Part shown: piece by piece, positions 53,755 through 63,430 of the stretch
Layout of the letters: each line of letters starts with the position of its first letter
Position numbering within the stretch: position 1 is the first letter of the stretch
Assembly: GCA_025210295.1 (NCBI GenBank)
Contig: JAOASC010000048.1
Span: 186,001 to 250,000, forward strand
DNA: 64,000 nt
Direction: 5' to 3'
DNA from: Flavobacteriales bacterium
GTDB taxonomy: Bacteria; Bacteroidota; Bacteroidia; Flavobacteriales_D; Parvicellaceae
Notes under the pieces: model-generated
The model's database searches: none
Seen by the model: the letters and a program-made list of their open reading frames with translations, nothing else
What the model was told of the DNA's origin: nothing
Made by a program: the position numbers and the translations under genes

Positions 53755-55455
53755 ATGAAATCAATAATTACAACCATATTACCCATTCTTATTTTTTCAA
53801 ATTTTTATTTTGGAGCTGAGTTGAATGAAGTAAAAGTCAGTAGTAAAATCAATAATATGACCTTGTTTCTAACAGGAGGAGAAGCAACAAGAACAGCTGA
53901 TGTTACTTTAAAAAAAGGACGTAATAAGATTATTTACACAGGAATCAGTGCTGTTATTGATCAAAAAAGCATTCAATTTAACGCTAATCAGCCCTACGAA
54001 TTGGTGTCAGTTAACACCGCAATGGATTATTTGGCTCCTTTAGTCGAAAATACAAGAATAACTACACTAAAAGATTCTCTTAACCTCCTTGAGCAACAAT
54101 TAAGAACTTTAATGGACGAGAAAAACGCCTATACAAGTGAAAAGCAATTGCTAGAACAAAATAAAAATATAAAAGGTGCTCAAACGAACCTATCTGTAGA
54201 ACAATTAGAAAGTATGGCCAACTTTTACAGAAAAAGAATGACCGAAATTAATAAGAAAACGAGTTGGTATGCACAAGAAATTATAAAAATAAACAAGCAA
54301 ATCCCTAATTATAAACTTCAGATTCAAGAACTAAATGATCAAACTGCTGCACATAGCAACCAGATTATTGTTATTGTTGACCTTAAAGAAGCTGCAACAC
54401 TTAAAACGAATATCAAATATATTGTCTCGAATTGCGGATGGCAGGCTAATTATGATTTATTGGCTACTGAGTTAACCAATAACATTACTCTTAAGTATAA
54501 AGCTAAGGTATATAATAACACAGGGAATAATTGGGATGATATTAAAGTTACACTTTCTTCAGCAAACCCAGATAAAACGGCTTCTGCCCCAATACTTAAG
54601 CCCTGGGTAGTTTCTAACACCTCTAACTTTAAAGCACGCAAGAAATCCAACTCATCCTACCTTGTTCCACAAAACAGAGCTTACAAACAATACTACAATA
54701 ACAGCTCTGCACCAATAATGGACCAACAATTAGATGCGTTGAACTTCGATCAATCATCAATACAATTGAATCAATCAAAGAAAAATACAGTATCATTTAC
54801 AACCATACAAGTCCCACAAATCAGTGCTGAATTTGAAATTAAGAAAACATATTCTATTCCAAGTGACTCCAAACCATATCTAGTAGAAATAGCTAAACAT
54901 ACCCTGAATGCTAAATTTTCTCATAGAGCTGTTCCTAAATTAGATAAAGATGCTTTTTTATTGGCAAGCATAGTTGGATGGGAAAAATTAGACTTAATAC
55001 CTGGACCTGCAAATGTTTATTTTTCTGATACTTATGTTGGTCAATCTTATTTAGAAACCCAAGCTGTTGAAGATACTTTGCACCTTTCTTTTGGAAGAGA
55101 CAATAAAATCTCAATTGAAAGGAAAAATAGTGAAGAAATGAGTGAAAAAACGGTATTGGGGAATAATAAAAAAGATACTTATACTTATGAAATCACATTA
55201 AAGAACAACCAAACTGTAGCGTCAAACATTAACTTATATGATCAAATACCGATTTCTCAAAACAGTGATATTACAGTAACTGTTAATGAAACTTCTGGAG
55301 CAACATACGACGAAGCAACTGGAGAATTAGTATGGGGCGTAACACTTGAACCTAACGAAATCAAAAAAGTTAAGCTATCATTTACCATTAAATATCCAAA
55401 AGACAGGAAAATTGTTGTACAAAAATACCGTACAATCGCTTGTCCATCATTCTAA
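53755..55455 (+). CDS. MuiA-like DUF4139/DUF4140 domain protein
   Basis: A 566-residue exported protein (signal ~1-20). The N-terminal DUF4140-like part includes SSKINNMTLFLTGGEATRTADVTLKKGRNKIIYTGIS. A coiled coil spans ~95-200. The DUF4139 domain follows (IKYIVSNCGWQANYDLLATE...NTGNNWDDIKVTLSSANP, LLASIVGWEKLDLIPGPANVYF, YEITLKNNQ). The family is called 'mucoidy inhibitor MuiA', but its biochemical role is unknown. It is followed after 9 bp by a glycosyltransferase gene. Confidence 0.88.
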   Translation: MKSIITTILPILIFSNFYFGAELNEVKVSSKINNMTLFLTGGEATRTADVTLKKGRNKIIYTGISAVIDQKSIQFNANQPYELVSVNTAMDYLAPLVENTRITTLKDSLNLLEQQLRTLMDEKNAYTSEKQLLEQNKNIKGAQTNLSVEQLESMANFYRKRMTEINKKTSWYAQEIIKINKQIPNYKLQIQELNDQTAAHSNQIIVIVDLKEAATLKTNIKYIVSNCGWQANYDLLATELTNNITLKYKAKVYNNTGNNWDDIKVTLSSANPDKTASAPILKPWVVSNTSNFKARKKSNSSYLVPQNRAYKQYYNNSSAPIMDQQLDALNFDQSSIQLNQSKKNTVSFTTIQVPQISAEFEIKKTYSIPSDSKPYLVEIAKHTLNAKFSHRAVPKLDKDAFLLASIVGWEKLDLIPGPANVYFSDTYVGQSYLETQAVEDTLHLSFGRDNKISIERKNSEEMSEKTVLGNNKKDTYTYEITLKNNQTVASNINLYDQIPISQNSDITVTVNETSGATYDEATGELVWGVTLEPNEIKKVKLSFTIKYPKDRKIVVQKYRTIACPSF

Positions 55456-55464
55456 GAAAATCAA

Positions 55465-56580
55465 ATGATTATACTAGCGATTATTAGTTTTAGCATATTA
55501 ACCATCTATGGTTTATTCTTTGGCACTATTTGTTGGGGGCTTTTCAAAAAAAAGGAAAGTTCCCCCAATAATGAACTCGTTCCCTTAAGTGTTATTATTC
55601 CATTCAGGAATGAAGAAGATAACTTAGCAAATATTGTTCAATCCTTTTCGCTTTTAAATTACAACTTAAATATTGTTGAGTTTATTTTTGTAGACGATCA
55701 TTCTAGTGACAATAGTTTAATGGTATTACGTAATGCTTTAACTCCCACAAAATTAATTTATAAGATCATCCAACAAACACCAGAGCAATCTGGGAAAAAA
55801 AGTGCACTAATTACGGGTATCGAAAATGCTAAAAATGAATACATCATCACTGCTGATGCTGATACAGTTTATGCAAAGTCATGGCTCGATGCTTTCTCGA
55901 AAGCTTTTCAAAATGGAGCTGCTTTTATTATAGGCCCAGTTATCAACAAAAAAGCTTACTCATTCCTTCAACAACTACATAATATTGAAGCACTTTTGCT
56001 AAGTGGCGTAACCATTGGAAGTGCAAACCTTAACAAACCTTTGTTATGTAGTGGTGCTAATCTAGGATATACTCAATCTCTTTTCCATGCTATTAAACCT
56101 TATGCGAATAACATGGAGATAGCTTCGGGGGATGATTTATTTTTTTTAGATCAAGTGGTCAACACACCACATAAGGTTGTAACATTAAATGATAAGGGGG
56201 CTTTAGCTTTTACGCAACCCAACCGTAACTATTCAGAGATTTTAACACAAGCCATTCGTTGGAGCTCTAAAAACAAAAAATTATCCAATAAGTCCAATTT
56301 ATGGAGTTCAATCCTTATTTTTTTTACCAATATTCTGCTTTATATCCAACTCATTTCGTTATGTTATGGTAATCCATCAGCTTGGTTATTTATGGGGATA
56401 AAACTACTCATAGACTTAAGCTTATTAATCATTTTGGTAGTTCGATACAATCAAAAATACTTAATTTTAAATGCTCCCTTTATCTATATCCTCTACCCTA
56501 TTCATTTAATGATTATATTCGTATCATCTTTCTTTGTAAGCGTGAAATGGAAAGGAAGAATGATTTCTGCAAATGGGTAA
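55465..56580 (+). CDS. Membrane-associated family 2 glycosyltransferase
   Basis: A 371-residue GT-A enzyme. The N-terminal membrane segment ends LFFGTICWGLF. The nucleotide-sugar domain has VIIPFRNEEDNLANIV, FVDDHSSDNS, ITADADTVYAKSW (DxD) and GANLGYTQSLF. C-terminal membrane helices (FFTNILLYIQLISLCYG, LIILVVRY, FIYILYPIHLMIIF) follow, as in poly-sugar synthases. It overlaps the permease gene by 8 nt. The substrate is unknown. Confidence 0.88.
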   Translation: MIILAIISFSILTIYGLFFGTICWGLFKKKESSPNNELVPLSVIIPFRNEEDNLANIVQSFSLLNYNLNIVEFIFVDDHSSDNSLMVLRNALTPTKLIYKIIQQTPEQSGKKSALITGIENAKNEYIITADADTVYAKSWLDAFSKAFQNGAAFIIGPVINKKAYSFLQQLHNIEALLLSGVTIGSANLNKPLLCSGANLGYTQSLFHAIKPYANNMEIASGDDLFFLDQVVNTPHKVVTLNDKGALAFTQPNRNYSEILTQAIRWSSKNKKLSNKSNLWSSILIFFTNILLYIQLISLCYGNPSAWLFMGIKLLIDLSLLIILVVRYNQKYLILNAPFIYILYPIHLMIIFVSSFFVSVKWKGRMISANG

Positions 56581-57787
56581 CACTAAAAAAGGTTCAATAT
56601 ATGCTCAGTCTTGGAGCAAATTAAAAAAAGATAAAGCAGCTATGCTTGGTCTCTTTGCAATTATATTAGCCATTTTTGTTTCTATTTTAGGAGGAAATAT
56701 TCGCCCAGACTCTTCTCCTTATGCCAACGACGGCATAGCTTCAATTGCCAGACTAGAAACTGGTAGTACCGTTAAACTTTTAACCATTAAAAAGAATAAA
56801 CATGTAAAAGAGGCTAACTTCTTTACCCAGCTTTTCTTTGGTGGACAAGAACCAACTCATAGCGCTATTCCAATTGTTGATTATCGTTTTAAAAATGATG
56901 AAATTATTGTTTCTTTATTTTCATCAAATAGTAGTACCAGTCATACAGAACGCTATCATATAGCTGATGTATATTATGCTATTGATAAACAGCAGTCGCC
57001 TACTTTTACATCTGCAAACACTATTCAGTACACCACCATTGATCAAGAGCTAAGATCAATTGCAGTTGAAGAGTTACAAAATAAAATAGCAACGGAGAAC
57101 ATCATCGACAAAACGTTTTGGTTAGGAACAGATGTACAAGGGAGAGATTTATTAAGTCGTACAATGGCAGGAACGATTGTATCACTTTCTGTAGGGCTTA
57201 TTTCTGTGATTATTTCCCTTATAATTGGAGTTGTACTTGGAGCACTAGCAGGTTACTATAGAGGGTGGATTGATGATTTTATCATGTGGTTGATTAACAT
57301 TGTATGGTCAATTCCCACGCTATTATTAATCATTTCTGTTACACTTTTACTAGGGAAAGGTTTTACAACAGTTTTTTTTGCTGTAGGACTTACCATGTGG
57401 GTTGAATTGGCTAGAGTTGTAAGAGGTCAAATATTAAGTATCCGAGAGAAAGAATATATCGAAGCAGGAAAAGCTCTGGGTTTTTCTAACTATAGAATTA
57501 TAACGCGTCATATTTTCCCCAATATTATTGGTTCGATTATTGTGATTTCAGCATCCAACTTTGCGGCTGCAATTCTAATAGAAGCTGGTTTAAGTTTTTT
57601 AGGCATAGGGGCTCAAATTCCTATGGTATCTTGGGGAACAATGATAGAGCAACATAAGAGTTTTATAACACATCCAGATATGGCCTATTTAGCCTTAATA
57701 CCTGGAATAAGCATTATTTGCCTTGTTTTTGCTTTTATGCTTTTAGGTAATGGGCTAAGAGATAGTTTTGATACGCGCGTAGATTAA
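56573..57787 (+). CDS. Oligopeptide-type ABC transporter permease (DppC/OppC-like)
   Basis: A 404-residue permease. The N-terminal region (SWSKLKKDKAAMLGLFAIILAIFVSILGG) matches OppC_N. A ~100-residue periplasmic insert follows. The binding-protein-dependent transport domain has FWLGTDVQGRDLLSRTMAGTIVSLSVG, the EAA loop YIEAGKALGFSNYRIITRHIFPN, and AAILIEAGLSFLGIGAQIPMVSWG. Its partner DppB and ATPases are not in the window. It overlaps the glycosyltransferase gene by 8 nt. Confidence 0.9.
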   Translation: MGNTKKGSIYAQSWSKLKKDKAAMLGLFAIILAIFVSILGGNIRPDSSPYANDGIASIARLETGSTVKLLTIKKNKHVKEANFFTQLFFGGQEPTHSAIPIVDYRFKNDEIIVSLFSSNSSTSHTERYHIADVYYAIDKQQSPTFTSANTIQYTTIDQELRSIAVEELQNKIATENIIDKTFWLGTDVQGRDLLSRTMAGTIVSLSVGLISVIISLIIGVVLGALAGYYRGWIDDFIMWLINIVWSIPTLLLIISVTLLLGKGFTTVFFAVGLTMWVELARVVRGQILSIREKEYIEAGKALGFSNYRIITRHIFPNIIGSIIVISASNFAAAILIEAGLSFLGIGAQIPMVSWGTMIEQHKSFITHPDMAYLALIPGISIICLVFAFMLLGNGLRDSFDTRVD

Positions 57788-57797
57788 AAAAATAAAG

Positions 57798-59246
57798 ATG
57801 TTAACATTTACACCCAATTTAAGATTTAGAATATACATGTCTATGTTGGCATTAATCTTTATTTCGTTGCTTGTAATTGGTGGAACTACAATTTATTTCT
57901 TTAACAATCAAAATGAAGAATATCATGTAGGCCGATTAGAGCGAAAAGAGAATACTATTTTAGCCTCTTTACATTATTTCTTGGAAGATTTTCATGTCGA
58001 TAAAAACACAGATGTTGTTAGCCGAGAGTTTGAAAAAGAGATTAAATTTCTTGCTGATGTCAATAATGTTACGCTAAACATTTTCAATACAAAAGGAGAA
58101 ATTTTGATGTCAAGTGACTATAACTATGATGACCCTAATTTCTTTGAAAAGCGCATTAATCCTTTAATTTTTAAAGAAATTGAAAAAACAAAAACACGAA
58201 AAGTTTTTGAAGAAGGTAAACATAAAATATCTGCCTATTCCTATATTTTTGATGAAAATCAGAATCAAATTGCAATCGTAAATATTCCCTATAACACCGA
58301 AAATATGCCTGTAAAGGATGATTTGGAACAATTCTTAAATACACTTTTTAAAATTTATATTTTCTTATTTATTGGGGCAAGTCTTATTGCATTCTTTTTA
58401 TCCAACTACATTACCAAGTCAATGCATACCATTACAGAAAAAATGCGCGCGGTTAGTATTAACAAAAAGAATATACCATTAGAATGGAATGCTAAAGATG
58501 AAATTGGAATGTTGGTGGATGAGTACAACAACATGATTGAAGAACTGGAAAAAAGTGCTCAAAAATTGGCCAAAAACGAACGAGAATTGGCTTGGCGAGA
58601 GATGGCTAAACAAGTAGCGCACGAAATAAAAAATCCACTTACACCAATGAAATTAAGCGTTCAACATATTGAACGAGCTTTAAAGCCAGAAGACCCTAAC
58701 TACCAAGAGAAACTTCATCGCTTTTCACAGAAAATGATTCAACAAATAGATACATTAACTTCTATTGCTAATGAGTTTTCTAACTTTGCTAAAATGCCTA
58801 AAGCCAATATTGAAGAAACAGATTTATTGGCTATACTTAAAAGTACAATAGCCCTTTTTGAAGTAAACAACCGATTAGAAATACAGTTTAATTCTTCACT
58901 TTCTTCGGCCATAATTGATGGTGATCAAAAACAATTGACACGTGTTTTTAATAATTTGATTAAAAATGCAATTCAAGCAATTCCCGATGAAAAACAAGGG
59001 CTTATTATTGTTAACCTATTCAAAAAAGAGCAATTTTTCAGCATAGAAATTCAAGATAATGGGAGTGGTATTTCAGAAGAACTGATTGATAAAATTTTTG
59101 TTCCCAACTTTACCACAAAATCAACAGGTACAGGACTTGGTTTAGCTATGGTTAAACAAATTATAGAAACTCACCACGGAAGCATTGAGTTTAAAACTAA
59201 AATTGGAGAGGGGACCACTTTCTTTGTGGAATTACCTTTTAAATAA
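57798..59246 (+). CDS. NtrY-like sensor histidine kinase
   Basis: A 482-residue membrane kinase. Transmembrane helices at ~12-32 and ~178-198 enclose an extracytoplasmic sensor. HAMP is at ~200-250 (ITKSMHTITEKMRAVS). HisKA carries the phospho-His in KQVAHEIKNPLTPMKLSV. The ATPase domain has RVFNNLIKNAIQAI, IQDNGSGIS and TGTGLGLAMVKQI. The layout is that of NtrY-family kinases. No response regulator is adjacent. It follows the permease by 10 bp. Confidence 0.92.
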   Translation: MLTFTPNLRFRIYMSMLALIFISLLVIGGTTIYFFNNQNEEYHVGRLERKENTILASLHYFLEDFHVDKNTDVVSREFEKEIKFLADVNNVTLNIFNTKGEILMSSDYNYDDPNFFEKRINPLIFKEIEKTKTRKVFEEGKHKISAYSYIFDENQNQIAIVNIPYNTENMPVKDDLEQFLNTLFKIYIFLFIGASLIAFFLSNYITKSMHTITEKMRAVSINKKNIPLEWNAKDEIGMLVDEYNNMIEELEKSAQKLAKNERELAWREMAKQVAHEIKNPLTPMKLSVQHIERALKPEDPNYQEKLHRFSQKMIQQIDTLTSIANEFSNFAKMPKANIEETDLLAILKSTIALFEVNNRLEIQFNSSLSSAIIDGDQKQLTRVFNNLIKNAIQAIPDEKQGLIIVNLFKKEQFFSIEIQDNGSGISEELIDKIFVPNFTTKSTGTGLGLAMVKQIIETHHGSIEFKTKIGEGTTFFVELPFK

Positions 59247-59302
59247 TCGAGCGTATAGAAGAAAAATAAAAGCACAAAGACAATTTATTCTTATCGCTTC
59301 TA

Positions 59303-60709
59303 TTATTCATAACAACCTATAGTTGCTGGACTGTTTCTTACTTGCCCTTCAATATCAATAGTCGTCGACGAATTATTCGATTTTCCTTTAGCAAAAGAAC
59401 CAGATGACACGCTATAAATCCAATTACTAGGATCATCAAACTCTGGATCTGAATTAGCAAAGCAATCTGTAAATAACACTTCATTAGTAATTCCATCTTC
59501 TAATTTGACCAAGCAGTTTGCCATCGTAAAATTAGGAGCATTTATTCCAGCAATACTTCGATCTAACGTATCCAAGAGTACTTCATTATCATTGAGTCCA
59601 TAAAAAATAGAATTCGTAAATTCAGCATTAATAAAGGGGCGATAATGAATCACTTCGTTAGCATCTTCATAATAGTTTTTAAATACAAAAAGTGCTGAGT
59701 TTCGTTGACCTTGCCAATAGTTCCCAAATGTACAATGGTCAAAATCGACCGTTCCTCCAATAGAAATAAAACCACTATATAAGCCAGCGTTTCCAAAGAG
59801 CGAGTTGACAGCTTTGATATTGGCTCCTTGAGACAAAATACCTGCGTAAGAACAATTGTGAGTTTGTACCGCATTAAGATGAACAAACTGACCAGCTTGA
59901 GCGGTATCAACTTGAATTCCTATTAATGCATTTTTGATTTCTACATAATCTAATTGGCTGGTTTGAGGTTCAAAAAAACGTATCCCTCTCCATTGTCCAG
60001 CTACACTATCAGATGGTGACAAAATAAAGTCTTCTACACGATCTTGCTGAAAAGTTACGGGATCTCCCAAACTCCCATTACAATTTAATGCCCCTTTGTA
60101 AACTAAAAATGTTGCTTCGTTGTGTCCATAAATATTCGTCCCTCCAGGAATGGTTAACGTAACATTCGAATCTACAGCACAATAATTATAAATAACGTGT
60201 GGTTTATCGTTTGCCCATGTTGTATTACTAGATATAATTTCACTCACATGGAAATACGCATCTTGTCCCCAAGCGTTTAAAACAACTTGTTGAGTATTTC
60301 CATTGGTTAAAAATCGAATTTTATCTTCTACGACTAAGGGCGCTGTTCCATTATTAGGATCTATGGTAACCTCAACAAAAACAAACAAACTGTCTTTTGC
60401 TGGAATTTCAACATTTTCAAAACTAACTCCAGCTACCCCATCCACATTAATTCTAAACATCGATTGCGTTCCTTGATCTAACCAAATATTGGATATATTG
60501 ATTCGCTGATTTAAAGTATTATAAATTTTAAAACGCTTTGTCGTAGACCCAATAGTGGTAAAAAGTGTATCGAATAAGATGGTGTCTTGAGAAAATTGAA
60601 CTTTTGTGGAAGAAGACAGGTTTAGCTTTTCCTTTTTACAATTTGATAACGAAAGGGAGAAAAGAACTCCCAAAATAAGTATGGATAAATATTTTAAATC
60701 GTTGAACAT
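59303..60709 (-). CDS. Lipoprotein with right-handed beta-helix-like repeats
   Basis: A 468-residue lipoprotein (LSLSNC lipobox). The N-terminal Ig-like part (DTLFTTIGSTTKRFKIYNTLNQRINISNI, FVEVTIDPNN) is followed by parallel-beta-helix rungs (LNCNGSLGDPVTFQQDR, YVEIKNALIGIQVDTAQAG, NCSYAGILSQGANIKAVNSLFGN, FDHCTFGNYWQG, EFTNSIFYGL). Conserved in Flavobacteriia, of unknown role. It is convergent with the kinase gene (57 bp) and divergent from the small T9SS gene. Confidence 0.8.
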   Translation of the reverse strand: MFNDLKYLSILILGVLFSLSLSNCKKEKLNLSSSTKVQFSQDTILFDTLFTTIGSTTKRFKIYNTLNQRINISNIWLDQGTQSMFRINVDGVAGVSFENVEIPAKDSLFVFVEVTIDPNNGTAPLVVEDKIRFLTNGNTQQVVLNAWGQDAYFHVSEIISSNTTWANDKPHVIYNYCAVDSNVTLTIPGGTNIYGHNEATFLVYKGALNCNGSLGDPVTFQQDRVEDFILSPSDSVAGQWRGIRFFEPQTSQLDYVEIKNALIGIQVDTAQAGQFVHLNAVQTHNCSYAGILSQGANIKAVNSLFGNAGLYSGFISIGGTVDFDHCTFGNYWQGQRNSALFVFKNYYEDANEVIHYRPFINAEFTNSIFYGLNDNEVLLDTLDRSIAGINAPNFTMANCLVKLEDGITNEVLFTDCFANSDPEFDDPSNWIYSVSSGSFAKGKSNNSSTTIDIEGQVRNSPATIGCYE

Positions 60710-60865
60710 TTAACTGTAATTAACTTCTTTTAACGCAAAGATTCAAATATTATTGGCAAATTGAGAAGAAAAAATCTAAAATGTTATATATTTGGCTTAA
60801 TTGTTGAATTATGAAAGCAACCCTTACCAATAAAAAGGGTTATTGTGTTGAAAAAATATTTATTT

Positions 60866-61720
60866 ATGAGAAAAAATTTACTTTCTATTTTAGCTTTAGG
60901 ATTGGGACTTCAATCTTTTGCTCAAATTGTTTACACAGATATTACTGATGTAACATTAACCCCTACTACTGGGCGTGAAACTTTGGACATCGATTTAAAC
61001 AATGATGGAACAAATGATTTTACCATTTTTGCTTTAGATACCACTATTGTTGAACAAGGGAATAATATTCCTGCTGTTGGATGTGGAATAGATATTCACG
61101 GGAACAATGAAGTTGATGCCAGCAGTCAGTCGGTTGCAACTGGAAACATTATGGCAGTTACAGCTTACTCTAATGGACTAGCAATTAACAGTTCTGGTGC
61201 TTTCATGAGTGGAAGTGGAGGAGGATTCCTTTTCCCAGGTGGAGTATTAGGAATGAGTGCAACTATTCCTTTAGTTGGACAAACTAACGGAGGAAACTTT
61301 ATTAATACTACCGATCAGTATATCGCTGTTAAATTTGAAATCGGGGTTTCTATGCCAACAACACACTACGGTTGGATTAGAATAGACATGGCTGATAATG
61401 CTGCAAATATGACGGTAAAAGATTTCGCTTATGAAACTACAGCTGGAGCAGCAATTAATGCTGGTGCAACAGGTGGTGTTTCTATCAACGAAAAAGAGTT
61501 GGCTAATGCTGAAGTATTTTATGGAAACAGCGAATTAAACGTTAATGGTATTTACGGTACTTACAATGTTACTGTTGTAGATTTATTAGGAAAATCTATC
61601 GTTAATACAACTGCAACAAACAATGCTATCATTACTTTAGATAATGTGAATAACGGAATTTACTTAGTTAAAATAACTAAAGGAAATGCTGTAGTAACGA
61701 AGAAAGTATACATTAAGTAA
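60866..61720 (+). CDS. Small T9SS-sorted secreted protein
   Basis: A 284-residue exported protein (MRKNLLSILALGLGLQSFAQ signal). The middle is a beta-rich domain (TTGRETLDIDLNNDGTNDFTIFAL with a DxNxDGxxD calcium-type loop; YIAVKFEIGVSMPTTHYGWIRIDM). A sorting domain closes it (GTYNVTVVDLLGKSIVNTTA...GIYLVKITKGNAVVTKKVYIK). The frame can be extended to a GTG at 60845, but the ATG at 60866 begins the natural signal peptide. Confidence 0.87.
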   Translation: MRKNLLSILALGLGLQSFAQIVYTDITDVTLTPTTGRETLDIDLNNDGTNDFTIFALDTTIVEQGNNIPAVGCGIDIHGNNEVDASSQSVATGNIMAVTAYSNGLAINSSGAFMSGSGGGFLFPGGVLGMSATIPLVGQTNGGNFINTTDQYIAVKFEIGVSMPTTHYGWIRIDMADNAANMTVKDFAYETTAGAAINAGATGGVSINEKELANAEVFYGNSELNVNGIYGTYNVTVVDLLGKSIVNTTATNNAIITLDNVNNGIYLVKITKGNAVVTKKVYIK

Positions 61721-61742
61721 ACAACAAATATATAATGTACTG

Positions 61743-61770
61743 AAAAGGCTAACTGTGAAGTTAGCCTTTT
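61743..61770. terminator. Bidirectional terminator containing a stop codon
   Basis: AAAAGGCTAAC (61743-61753) pairs perfectly with GTTAGCCTTTT (61760-61770), 6-nt loop. It serves the T9SS gene and the convergent glycosyltransferase, whose TAA stop (61763-61761) lies inside the stem. Confidence 0.9.
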
Positions 61771-62669
61771 TTATTGATCGAAAAATGTAAATAATTCAAC
61801 TTATAAATATTAAACAAGAATAAGTTGACTTTACCTTGACTTAGGAATATTTTAAATAAATTATTGGCAATTGGAGCCATAAAAGCCACTAATTTTATTC
61901 CCCCTTTTTTCTTTAATTGAGAATAGAAAGATAATAGTTTTACATCTTCTATAAAACGTTCTTGGTGCTCTATGTTTTTTAAAATCACCACCAAATTTTC
62001 TATTGCTAACTTCGTTTTTCTCAAATACACTTCATTTTCTTCTATATCTCCATTCAAAATAGGGTTATCCAGATGAATAATCGCTTTTGAATACAGTTTT
62101 AAATAATAGCCAAAAAGCGTATCCTCATGCCCATACTGCGTTAAGCGCTCATCAAATGGAATAGCAGAAAGCACCGTCCTTTCTACCAAAAAATTATTGG
62201 TCATAAATGATTGATAAGGATTTTTTTGACGTTCTTCGTATGGTTTACTCTCTCTCCTTATCCCATACTTCCAACTTAGTAATTGAGCTTTTGCAGGTGC
62301 TTTTGAGGGATAAACTCTTCCTCCACAAAAAACAACTGCATCCTTATTCATTCGAATTGAATCAACATAGTTTTGTATAAAGTTATCGGAAACAATTTTA
62401 GAGTCACAATCCAAAAACAGTAGATAATTGGCAGTTGTATAATTTAAAAACAAATTTCTAATTTTCGCCCGACCAACGTTTTCTGCTAACTCGATATAGC
62501 TATGTGATCCACTTATTTTTTGGTTAAGTAATTTATACTTCTGTTCAGAGCAATCATCTATCAATACAATATCTACAGCTTCCTCTACTTTTTTTAGTTG
62601 ATTAGAAAGTGCATGAACTAATTCAGTAACATCAAAATTATATATCGGAATACAAATTGAAAGCATCAA
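61761..62669 (-). CDS. Family 2 glycosyltransferase
   Basis: A 302-residue GT-A glycosyltransferase: MLSICIPIYNFDVTELVHAL, VLIDDCSEQ, AENVGRAKIRNLFL, YLLFLDCDSKI (DxD) and the acceptor motif YGHEDTLFGYYLKLY. It is the third gene of a minus-strand surface-glycan cluster with the methyltransferase and GT-B gene. Its sugar is unknown. Confidence 0.9.
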   Translation of the reverse strand: MMLSICIPIYNFDVTELVHALSNQLKKVEEAVDIVLIDDCSEQKYKLLNQKISGSHSYIELAENVGRAKIRNLFLNYTTANYLLFLDCDSKIVSDNFIQNYVDSIRMNKDAVVFCGGRVYPSKAPAKAQLLSWKYGIRRESKPYEERQKNPYQSFMTNNFLVERTVLSAIPFDERLTQYGHEDTLFGYYLKLYSKAIIHLDNPILNGDIEENEVYLRKTKLAIENLVVILKNIEHQERFIEDVKLLSFYSQLKKKGGIKLVAFMAPIANNLFKIFLSQGKVNLFLFNIYKLNYLHFSINKKG

Positions 62670-62678
62670 TTCTTGTCG

Positions 62679-63416
62679 TTATTTTTTTATCGCTTTGAGC
62701 ACAACTTCTGTAACCAATCCTTTTTTATGCTCCTGAGGTTCTTCAAAAGCTAGCACCTCAACCATAAAGCCTTGTTGTACTAATCGCCCTTTTAAGCCCT
62801 CAACAGAATAAATTCTTACATGATCATCTTGACCAAAGTGTTCCAACCTTCCGGCTTTGCTTGTAATCGTGTAATCTTCGTAGATCTCTCCCGTTTTAAA
62901 TGGGGTTTGAATAAAACATACCCCATTGGGTTTTAAGATGCGATACAACTCCCCCATTGCCTGTTCATCTTTAATGATATGTTCCAAAACATGATAACAA
63001 ATAATGATGTCATATTGTTGATCAGCTTCTTCGATTGCTTCAATATTTAATCGTTTATCAGCATCAAACTCTCCTTCATAATCAGTAGTAATATAGCTTC
63101 CTATTTCAAGGCTATTTAACTTTCGTCGAAGCCCTTTTGGAGGAGAAAAGTGTAAGACTTTCTTCCTATCTAAGTTCGTTTCACACTCCAGCAATTCTAC
63201 TAATCTTCTAGTACGTGGCAACGATCCACAATTGGGACAAAGCAGGTCATTGTTATCTAATTGAATAAACTTTGAAAAACTTTGATCACAAACAGTACAA
63301 GTAACGTTATTACCTCTGTAGGATAAAGCCACAAGCCCTCTCAATTTATCTTCATGTTTTTTGATGAACTGTTTAGGGATAAGCTGCTTTGCTATTTTTT
63401 TTACCTTTTCGTACAC
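62679..63416 (-). CDS. SAM-dependent methyltransferase with N-terminal zinc-ribbon-like Cys motif
   Basis: A 245-residue protein. Residues ~35-70 have CTVCDQSFSKFI...LLCPNCGSLPRTRRL, a zinc-ribbon-like pair. The Class I methyltransferase fold follows (VLHFSPPKGLRRKL, IICYHVLEHIIKDEQAMGELYRILKPNGVCFIQTPF, HVRIYSVEGL). It lies between two glycosyltransferases, so it probably modifies a polysaccharide or lipid-linked sugar. It is 9 bp from the GT2 gene. Confidence 0.88.
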   Translation of the reverse strand: MYEKVKKIAKQLIPKQFIKKHEDKLRGLVALSYRGNNVTCTVCDQSFSKFIQLDNNDLLCPNCGSLPRTRRLVELLECETNLDRKKVLHFSPPKGLRRKLNSLEIGSYITTDYEGEFDADKRLNIEAIEEADQQYDIIICYHVLEHIIKDEQAMGELYRILKPNGVCFIQTPFKTGEIYEDYTITSKAGRLEHFGQDDHVRIYSVEGLKGRLVQQGFMVEVLAFEEPQEHKKGLVTEVVLKAIKK

Positions 63417-63430
63417 GCGTTCTATTATTC

